A stretch of DNA of 39,520 nucleotides from positions 1 to 39,520 of the forward strand of contig JANQQD010000138.1 of NCBI GenBank assembly GCA_028285185.1, in the 5' to 3' direction. How positions within the stretch are numbered: position 1 is the stretch's first letter; every line of letters begins with the position of its first letter. Shown here one piece after another: positions 33,643 through 39,520 of the stretch. A program made the position numbers and the translations under genes. The notes below the pieces were generated by a model. The model was not told the DNA's origin. It worked only from the letters and a program-made list of their open reading frames with translations, and did no database searches. Source of the DNA: Anaerolineae bacterium (GTDB taxonomy: Bacteria > Pseudomonadota > Alphaproteobacteria > DSM-16000 > Inquilinaceae).

Positions 33643-34445
33643 TGGCTTCGACCATCCATCCGAATGCCGTCGTCGATCCTGCTGCGCGCCTCGGCGAAGA
33701 CGTTGTCATCGGCCCTTTCTGCGTTGTCGGCGCGCGGGTCGAACTCGGCGATCGTGTCCAGCTGATCAGTCATGTGGTCGTAGAGGGAACGACCATCGTC
33801 GGTGCGGACAGTGTCATCTATCCCTTCTCGTCCATCGGGCACAGACCGCAGGATCTAAAGTACAAGGGCGAGGATTCGCGGCTGGTGATCGGCCGCAACG
33901 TGACCATCCGCGAGCATGTCACCATGAACCCCGGCACCGAGGGCGGCGGGATGGTGACCCGCGTTGGCGACGATGGCTTCTTTATGGCTGGGGCGCATGT
34001 TGCCCACGATTGCGATGTCGGCAACGACGTCATTCTGGCCAACAACGCCGCTGTGGCGGGGCATGTGGTTGTCGGCGACCACGCGCGGCTCGGCGGCTAT
34101 TGCGCGGTCCGGCAGTTCGTTCGAATTGGGCATCACGCCATGATCGGCGGCATGACCGGTGTTGACCAGGATGTCATTCCCTATGGCCTCGTCACGGGCG
34201 ACCGCGGCTATCTGGCGGGTCTCAATCTGGTGGGACTGAGGCGTCACGGCTTTGACCGGGACGAGATCAATGCGCTCAGAAGCGCCTATCGCGTGCTGTT
34301 CGATGATGCTGGCGAATGGTCCCAGCGACTTGTCGAGGTGGAGCGTCGCTTCGGCTCATTATCGACAGTGCGAGAGTTGCTGAAGTTTCTTCAGCATGAC
34401 AGCGATCTGAAGATTCTGAAACCAAAGCTGCCGGATGCAGCCTAA
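33642..34445 (+). CDS. lpxA: UDP-N-acetylglucosamine acyltransferase
   Basis: The 267-aa enzyme catalyses the first step of lipid A synthesis. It begins with IHPNAVVDP, has hexapeptide repeats (about 5-190), the catalytic H122 in AHVAHDCDVGND, and a helical C-terminus. Its ATG overlaps the fabZ stop (TGATG arrangement); a TTG one codon upstream is possible. It overlaps lpxI by eleven bases. Confidence 0.97.
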   Translation: MASTIHPNAVVDPAARLGEDVVIGPFCVVGARVELGDRVQLISHVVVEGTTIVGADSVIYPFSSIGHRPQDLKYKGEDSRLVIGRNVTIREHVTMNPGTEGGGMVTRVGDDGFFMAGAHVAHDCDVGNDVILANNAAVAGHVVVGDHARLGGYCAVRQFVRIGHHAMIGGMTGVDQDVIPYGLVTGDRGYLAGLNLVGLRRHGFDRDEINALRSAYRVLFDDAGEWSQRLVEVERRFGSLSTVRELLKFLQHDSDLKILKPKLPDAA

Positions 34446-35259
34446 GCTTGGCGTCCTGGCCGGGGGCGGCGCGCTGCCCCGGTGCCTGATCGCGTCATGC
34501 CGGGCGGCAGGCCGCGACGTCTTCGTTCTGGCCTTTCACAATCAGACCGATCCCGACTGCGTCTCAGATGCTGACGAGCATACTTGGTTGCGGCTTGGCG
34601 CCATTGGCACGGCGCTCAAGCGCCTGCGCGAGGCCGGCGTGGAAGAGCTGTGCTTTGCCGGCAGCATAAGGCGACCGTCATGGCGCGAGCTGATGCCCGA
34701 CGCCCGCGGTGCGGCCTTCCTCGCCCGTGCCGGATTTGACCGTCTCGGCGATGCCGGGCTTCTGGACGTCATCGCCGGTGGCTTGGAGGGCGAGGGGTTC
34801 AGGCTGGTCGGCGCCCATGAGGTGGCGCCAGACCTGCTGGCGACGCCGGGGCCAATGACCCGGCGGCGGCCCGATGCCAAAGAGCAGCTCGATATCGATC
34901 GCGCCTGGCGGATCGCAACCGAAATCGGCCGGCTCGATGTCGGCCAAGGCGCCGTGGTGCAGCAGGGCCTGGTACTGGCCGTGGAGGCCGCGGAAGGCAC
35001 CGACGCCATGATTGCGCGAACAAAGGCACTGGCCCGCAAGGGGCGCGGCGGCGTGCTGGTGAAGGTCCCGAAGCCGCAGCAGGACCGTCGTCTGGACCTG
35101 CCCACGATCGGCGTCGGGACGGTGGAGGCGGCCGCCGCCGCCGGCTTGGCGGGGATCGCCATTGCCGCCGGAGCGACCCTGATCATCGACCGGACGGCGA
35201 CCGTGGCATCGGCGGACCGGTCCGGACTGTTCCTCGCCGGCATCGAGGGGGATCCGTGA
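34435..35259 (+). CDS. lpxI: UDP-2,3-diacylglucosamine pyrophosphatase LpxI (DUF1009)
   Basis: The 274-aa protein starts with LGVLAGGGALPRCLI, the nucleotide-contacting N-terminal motif of the LpxI family, has SIRRPSWREL and the C-terminal KVPKPQQDRRLDLPTIGVGT segment. It hydrolyses UDP-2,3-diacylglucosamine to lipid X by a mechanism different from LpxH; the use of LpxI is typical of Alphaproteobacteria. It overlaps lpxA at its start and lpxB at its stop, so expression is coupled. Confidence 0.95.
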   Translation: MQPKLGVLAGGGALPRCLIASCRAAGRDVFVLAFHNQTDPDCVSDADEHTWLRLGAIGTALKRLREAGVEELCFAGSIRRPSWRELMPDARGAAFLARAGFDRLGDAGLLDVIAGGLEGEGFRLVGAHEVAPDLLATPGPMTRRRPDAKEQLDIDRAWRIATEIGRLDVGQGAVVQQGLVLAVEAAEGTDAMIARTKALARKGRGGVLVKVPKPQQDRRLDLPTIGVGTVEAAAAAGLAGIAIAAGATLIIDRTATVASADRSGLFLAGIEGDP

Positions 35260-36440
35260 GCGGCCCGCTGGTGTTTCTGACGGCGACCGAGCCCTCGGGC
35301 GACCTCATGGGGGCCGGTCTGATGGCGGCCATGAAGCGATTGACCGGGGGACGCATCCGATTCGCCGGTATTGGCGGCGACCGCATGACCGCTGAAGGGC
35401 TCGACAGCCTGTTTCCCGTCGGCGAACTGGCTGTCATGGGCATGGCGGAGCTTCTGCCGCGTGCCCGACAGCTGTTGCGGCGCGTCAAGCAGACGGCCGA
35501 TGCGGCGCTGGCGGCGGACCCTGATCTGATTGTCACGATCGACAGCTGGGCATTCAGCTCGCGTATCGCCACGCGCCTGAAAGGCAAGCGGAACTGCCCG
35601 ATCGTCCAGTTCGTGGCGCCGAAGGTCTGGGCCTGGCGGCCGGGCCGCGCGCGCAGGCTTGCCCGCCTCGTCGACCATGTGATGGCGCAGCTTCCCTTCG
35701 AGCCCGCCTTTTTCTCGCGCTATGGCCTTGAGACGACCTTTGTCGGACACCCGATCATCGAAAGGGGGGCCGACAAAGGGGACAGTGCGCGCTATCGACA
35801 GACCCATGGCATTGCGCCCGACGCCCCGCTGCTGACCGTCTTGCCGGGCAGCCGGCGCAGTGAGACGTCGCGTCTGTTGCCGATCTTCGACGTCGTGGTG
35901 CACCGGCTCTGCGCCGTGGAGCCGGCGCTGCGCCTCGCTGTCCCCACGGTGAGCACGGTTGAGGACACGGTGCGCGAGGCGGTGGCCCGCTGGCCGGGAC
36001 AGCCGGTCATCACGCTCAGCGACCGTGACAAGTATGACGCCTTTGCCGCCAGCCGGGCAGCGCTCGCGGCTTCCGGAACGGTGGCCCTTGAACTGGGCCT
36101 AGCCGGTGTGCCTGCCGTCATCACCTATAAGGTCAATCCGCTGTCGGCATGGCTGGCAAGGCCGCTGATAACCGTGAAATATGCCAATCTCGTCAATCTC
36201 ATACTCGACCAGGGCGCGGTGCCGGAACTGCTGCAGCAGCACTGCACGCCGGACAAGATCGAGGCTGCCGTCAGGCGGCTGTTGACCGATGCCGAAGCCC
36301 GGGAAGCGCAGGTTTCCGCCCTCGGCACAGTTTCGGCCGAACTGGGGCAGGGTGGCGCGCCGCCCAGCGAACGGGCGGCTGAAACGGCGTTGTCCCTATT
36401 GCGCCACACGTCGGACACGGCCGTTCAAATCGCCGGGTAA
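35256..36440 (+). CDS. lpxB: Lipid-A-disaccharide synthase
   Basis: The 394-aa GT-B fold glycosyltransferase joins lipid X to UDP-2,3-diacylglucosamine. Family segments are TATEPSGDLMGAGLM near the N-terminus, GIGGDRMTAEGL, the VAPKVWAWRPGRA segment, ETTFVGHPIIE, LPGSRRSE and the C-terminal ASGTVALELGLAGVPAVITYK that binds UDP. The GTG start overlaps the lpxI stop by four bases. It is the last gene of the plus-strand envelope run. Confidence 0.97.
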   Translation: MSGPLVFLTATEPSGDLMGAGLMAAMKRLTGGRIRFAGIGGDRMTAEGLDSLFPVGELAVMGMAELLPRARQLLRRVKQTADAALAADPDLIVTIDSWAFSSRIATRLKGKRNCPIVQFVAPKVWAWRPGRARRLARLVDHVMAQLPFEPAFFSRYGLETTFVGHPIIERGADKGDSARYRQTHGIAPDAPLLTVLPGSRRSETSRLLPIFDVVVHRLCAVEPALRLAVPTVSTVEDTVREAVARWPGQPVITLSDRDKYDAFAASRAALAASGTVALELGLAGVPAVITYKVNPLSAWLARPLITVKYANLVNLILDQGAVPELLQQHCTPDKIEAAVRRLLTDAEAREAQVSALGTVSAELGQGGAPPSERAAETALSLLRHTSDTAVQIAG

Positions 36441-36465
36441 TCTTGCGGGGCGCGTGGCAGCCGGT

Positions 36466-36594
36466 TTAGCTGGACAGGACCATGATGCCGATGAGAAGAA
36501 GGGCTACGACCGCAACCGACAGGCCCTGCCGAAACCGGTAGGCCAAAGGCGGCCGGTTCTCGTTGGCCGGTCGCCGCCGCAGCCGTAGCGCCAT
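36466..36594 (-). CDS. Possible 42-aa single-helix membrane protein
   Basis: The short frame begins MALRLRRRPANENRPPLAYR and ends in one hydrophobic segment, VAVVALLLIGIMVLSS. The basic N-terminus followed by a C-terminal helix is a reasonable small-membrane-protein layout. It sits 79 bases after the gltA stop on the same strand. The GGCGGG that could bind ribosomes directly abuts the ATG, which is unfavourable. It may not be a gene. Confidence 0.3.
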   Translation of the reverse strand: MALRLRRRPANENRPPLAYRFRQGLSVAVVALLLIGIMVLSS

Positions 36595-36633
36595 CCCGCC
36601 ACGCACGACAGCAGGCGGTGCTGCGGGCGGCCA

Positions 36634-36654
36634 CGGCGGCCGCGTGGGCCGCCG
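36634..36654. terminator. GC-rich hairpin between lpxB and gltA, possible terminator
   Basis: CGGCGGCC (36634-36641) pairs perfectly with GGCCGCCG (36647-36654) around GCGTG. It lies 20 bases after the gltA stop on the minus strand. No T-run follows on either strand, so it may protect a 3' end rather than terminate. Confidence 0.3.
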
Positions 36655-36673
36655 CAGCGGGCGTCGGCCGGCG

Positions 36674-38005
36674 TTAACCACGCTGGTCCAAGGGCACGTA
36701 AGGCCGGTGCGAATAGCCGTTGTACAGCTGCCGCGGACGGCCAATCTTCTGTACCGGATCCTCGATCATCTCTTTCCACTGCGCGATCCAGCCCACTGTC
36801 CGCGCCAACGCGAAGATGACCGTGAACATGGTGGTCGGGAAGCCCATGGCCCGCAGGATGATCCCGGAATAGAAATCGACGTTCGGATACAGCTTCTTCT
36901 CAACGAAGTACTCATCCTCCGTCGCGATCCGCTCAAGATCCATCGCCAGATCCAGATACGGCTCGTCCTTGATGCCAAGGAAATCGAGAACCTCGTGACA
37001 CGTCTCGCGCATCACCTTGGCCCGCGGGTCGTAGTTCTTGTAGACCCGATGCCCGAAGCCCATCAGGCGGAACGGATCGTCCTTGTCCTTGGCGCGTTTG
37101 ATGTAGCTGCCGACACGATCCTTCGAGCCGATTTCATCCAGCATCTTGAGCACCGCCTCATTGGCACCGCCATGGGCAGGGCCCCAGAGACAGGCAATGC
37201 CCGCGGCGATGCAGGCGAACGGATTGGCCTGTGAGGAACCCGCAAGCCGAACCGTGGAGGTCGATGCATTCTGCTCATGATCGGCATGCAGAATGAAGAT
37301 GCGGTCCATCGCTCTGGCGAGGATCGGATTTACCTCATAGTTCTCACAAGGTGTTGCCTGAATCATATGCAGGAAGTTTTCTGCATAGTTCAGATCGTTC
37401 CTTGGGTAGATCATCGGTTGGCCGATGGAGTACTTGTAGGCCCAGGCCGCAATCGTCGGCATCTTTGCAATCAGCCGGCGGCTCGCAATCATTCTCTGAT
37501 GCTCGTCGCGGATGTCTGTGCTGTCGTGATAGAAGGCGGAGAGTGCGCCAACCACCCCAACCATGATGGCCATTGGGTGGGCGTCGCGCCGGAACCCATG
37601 ATAGAAGCTGTGCAGCTGCTCATGGATCATGGAATGGCGCGTGATGGCGTATTCGAACTCCTCCATCTGCGCCTTGTTCGGCAGTTCGCCGTTCAGCAGC
37701 AGATAACAGACTTCCAGAAAGTCACTCTTTTCAGCGAGTTCGTCGATCGAATACCCGCAATGCATCAACGTGCCGACATCACCGTCGATGAACGTAAGCC
37801 CGCTCTCGCATGATCCTGTGGATGTAAACCCGGGATCGAAGGTGAACATCCCGGTTTCCTGATAGAGCTTTCGGATATCGATGACACGAGGCCCCTCGGT
37901 GCCGTCCAGCACCGGCATGGTGACCTGCTTGCCCGTGGCGTTGTCGATCAGCGTTACGGTGTTGTTCTCCGACGTTTCCTTAGCGAGCTGTTGCGTCTCG
38001 GCCAT
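36674..38005 (-). CDS. gltA: Citrate synthase, type II
   Basis: The 443-aa enzyme condenses oxaloacetate and acetyl-CoA in the TCA cycle. The catalytic residues are H278 in [10 protein letters not shown]319 in MGFGHRVYK and D377 in PNVDFYSG, with the E. coli enzyme's 41-residue spacing between the two histidines. The N-terminal beta region with [14 protein letters not shown] and [13 protein letters not shown] fits the hexameric, NADH-sensitive class of Gram-negative bacteria; allosteric behaviour is inferred. It has its own promoter inside the end of gltX and an AGAGGA ribosome-binding site. Confidence 0.98.
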   Translation of the reverse strand: MAETQQLAKETSENNTVTLIDNATGKQVTMPVLDGTEGPRVIDIRKLYQETGMFTFDPGFTSTGSCESGLTFIDGDVGTLMHCGYSIDELAEKSDFLEVCYLLLNGELPNKAQMEEFEYAITRHSMIHEQLHSFYHGFRRDAHPMAIMVGVVGALSAFYHDSTDIRDEHQRMIASRRLIAKMPTIAAWAYKYSIGQPMIYPRNDLNYAENFLHMIQATPCENYEVNPILARAMDRIFILHADHEQNASTSTVRLAGSSQANPFACIAAGIACLWGPAHGGANEAVLKMLDEIGSKDRVGSYIKRAKDKDDPFRLMGFGHRVYKNYDPRAKVMRETCHEVLDFLGIKDEPYLDLAMDLERIATEDEYFVEKKLYPNVDFYSGIILRAMGFPTTMFTVIFALARTVGWIAQWKEMIEDPVQKIGRPRQLYNGYSHRPYVPLDQRG

Positions 38006-38066
38006 ATCGATTGCGTCCTCTTAGCGTCCGTGCGTGCGCGTTTGTGAGCTTCCTTACTTTGCTGAC

Positions 38067-38095
38067 AACATAGAATTTGGCCTGGACAATATCAA
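38067..38095 (-). promoter_or_regulatory. Sigma-70-type promoter of gltA
   Basis: Read on the minus strand, TTGATA (38095-38090) and TATGTT (38072-38067) are separated by exactly 17 bases, in an AT-rich patch. Transcription would start near 38060, about 55 bases before the gltA ATG. The -35 box overlaps the gltX stop codon region, so gltA can be expressed independently of gltX. Confidence 0.65.
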
Positions 38096-39520
38096 TCAAG
38101 CGTGCCCGCCGGGGCGTCATCAATGGCAACGCCGGCATCGGCCAGCCGGCCCAGCGTCTCATCCCGGCCTAGCACTGCTGCAACTTCGAAGATGCCGGGT
38201 GAGACGGTCGCTCCCGTAAGACACGCTCGCAAAGGCTGGGCGAGCTTGCCGAGTTTGAGGCCCAGGTCTTCGGCCACCGCCCGGGCCGCATCTTCCATGG
38301 CGGCAATGGACCATTCGGGCAGGGCCGCAAAACTGGCGGCAACGCGTGACAGCGTGCCCAGCGCCTCTGGCGTCAGCTGGGATTGTGCCTTGGTGTCCAT
38401 GGCCAACGGGCGGGCCGAAACATAAAATATAGCATTATCAGAGAGTTCAGCAAGTGTCTTTGCGCGCTGCTTGAGGCCATCCATGCCGCGGGTCAGGCGG
38501 TCGATGTCTGGCCGGTCAAGAGTCCGCCCGACAGCCGAATTCAGTCGAGGCACGATCGCCTCGACCAGCGCGGCATCGTCGGCTGCACGCATGTAGTGTC
38601 CGTTCAGATTGTCCAACTTCGCGAGATCCAGCCTGGCAGGGGCTTTGCCGACGCCGTCGAGATCGAACCAGGCGACGGCTTGATCCGTCGAGATGATCTC
38701 GTCATCGCCGTGAGCCCAGCCGAGCCGGAGCAGGTAGTTGCGAAGCGTCTCCGGCAGATAGCCCAGGTCGCGATAGGCTTCGACGCCCAGGGCGCCATGG
38801 CGCTTCGACAGCTTGGCGCCGTCAGGCCCGTGGATCAGCGGCACATGCGCGAAAACCGGCGGCGGCGCCCCCAAGGCGTGGAAGATCTGCGTCTGACGGA
38901 AGGCGTTGGTCAAATGGTCATCGCCGCGGATGACATGGGTGATGCCCATGTCGATGTCGTCGACAACAACGGCCAGCATGTAGGTCGGCGTGCGGTCGGC
39001 GCGCAGCAGGACCATGTCGTCGAGCTGATCGTTGCGGACCACCACACGGCCCTGAACTGCATCGTCGATGACCGTTTCTCCGGACTGGGGCGCCTTCAGG
39101 CGGGTCACCGGCGGTATGCCGGCGGGGACCGTCGACGGGTCGCGATCCCGGCAGCGCCCGTCATAACGCATCGGCCGGCCCGCGGCGCGCGCCTCCTCCC
39201 GCATCTTCGCGAGTTCATCCTGCGAGCAGTAGCAGGGATAGGCGTGCCCGGATGCCAGCAGGCGTTCGGCAGCCGCCACATGGGCATCCCGTCTGGCAAA
39301 TTGCGACGTCGCTTCGCCGTCCCAGTCCAGCCCCAGCCATCGCAAGCCATCGGTGATGGCATCGACGGCGGACTGGGAGTGCCGCGCACGATCGGTGTCT
39401 TCGATGCGCAGCACGAACCGGCCGCCATGGTGGCGCGCATAGAGCCAGTTGAACAGGGCGGTTCGAGCCCCTCCGATATGGAGGAAGCCGGTAGGCGAGG
39501 GAGCAAAACGCGTGACAACC
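38092..39520 (-). CDS. gltX: Glutamate-tRNA ligase (5' end outside the window)
   Basis: The frame is open to the right edge. The first visible residues are [20 protein letters not shown], the class I synthetase start with the HIGH-type motif HIGG, so only a very few N-terminal residues are missing. LRIEDTD, the zinc-region-like [19 protein letters not shown] and the KLSKRHG (KMSKS-type) motif follow, then the C-terminal anticodon-binding domain. It charges tRNA-Glu. A gltX next to gltA is a common alphaproteobacterial order. Some members of this clade also misacylate tRNA-Gln for GatCAB; sequence alone does not decide that. Confidence 0.96.
   Translation of the reverse strand, partial: VVTRFAPSPTGFLHIGGARTALFNWLYARHHGGRFVLRIEDTDRARHSQSAVDAITDGLRWLGLDWDGEATSQFARRDAHVAAAERLLASGHAYPCYCSQDELAKMREEARAAGRPMRYDGRCRDRDPSTVPAGIPPVTRLKAPQSGETVIDDAVQGRVVVRNDQLDDMVLLRADRTPTYMLAVVVDDIDMGITHVIRGDDHLTNAFRQTQIFHALGAPPPVFAHVPLIHGPDGAKLSKRHGALGVEAYRDLGYLPETLRNYLLRLGWAHGDDEIISTDQAVAWFDLDGVGKAPARLDLAKLDNLNGHYMRAADDAALVEAIVPRLNSAVGRTLDRPDIDRLTRGMDGLKQRAKTLAELSDNAIFYVSARPLAMDTKAQSQLTPEALGTLSRVAASFAALPEWSIAAMEDAARAVAEDLGLKLGKLAQPLRACLTGATVSPGIFEVAAVLGRDETLGRLADAGVAIDDAPAGTLD

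Overview
The window looks like chromosomal DNA of a GC-rich alphaproteobacterium, most likely from the Rhodospirillales or a close relative. Evidence for this is gene order: the ihfA tail followed by a MerR regulator, dnaE next to rpsB-tsf-pyrH-frr, the uppS-cdsA-dxr-rseP-bamA-skp-lpxD-fabZ-lpxA-lpxI-lpxB run, use of LpxI rather than LpxH, and gltX-gltA. The order-level assignment is inference; no database search was possible. I saw no insertion sequence, prophage, CRISPR array or rRNA.

Positions 1-700 hold the last codons of ihfA, a MerR-type regulator and a complete tRNA-Pro(GGG). Positions 876-2729 encode a predicted flavodiiron-like beta-lactamase-fold sensor fused to a diguanylate cyclase with an intact GGEEF and an RxxD inhibitory site.

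Positions 2742-16700 are the accessory part. A minus-strand operon (224-aa unknown, membrane PAS-DEDDh exonuclease, CBS-DUF294 nucleotidyltransferase) lies divergently from a second CBS-DUF294 nucleotidyltransferase. Next come a sodium:solute symporter with a large soluble insertion, a small membrane protein, a TPR protein, three small unknowns, and then a second symporter with its DUF4212 small subunit, a YggT-like membrane protein and a small methyltransferase. Nucleotidyltransferase/exonuclease/symporter neighbourhoods recur in Proteobacteria, to my recollection, but I know of no established mechanism. This is the best candidate for an undescribed signalling system: a nucleotidyl modification or nucleotide signal that controls Na+-coupled uptake.

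Positions 16707-18231 carry a small membrane protein and a secreted type 2 poly(3-hydroxybutyrate) depolymerase, divergent from dnaE. From dnaE to 36440 all genes run on the plus strand: replication, translation (S2, EF-Ts, RRF), UMP kinase, undecaprenyl diphosphate synthesis, CDP-diacylglycerol, isoprenoid entry (Dxr), the site-2 protease, outer-membrane assembly (BamA, Skp) and lipid A synthesis. Many start codons overlap the preceding stop, which suggests one long envelope operon. The window ends with minus-strand gltA (with a recognisable promoter) and a gltX truncated by the window edge.
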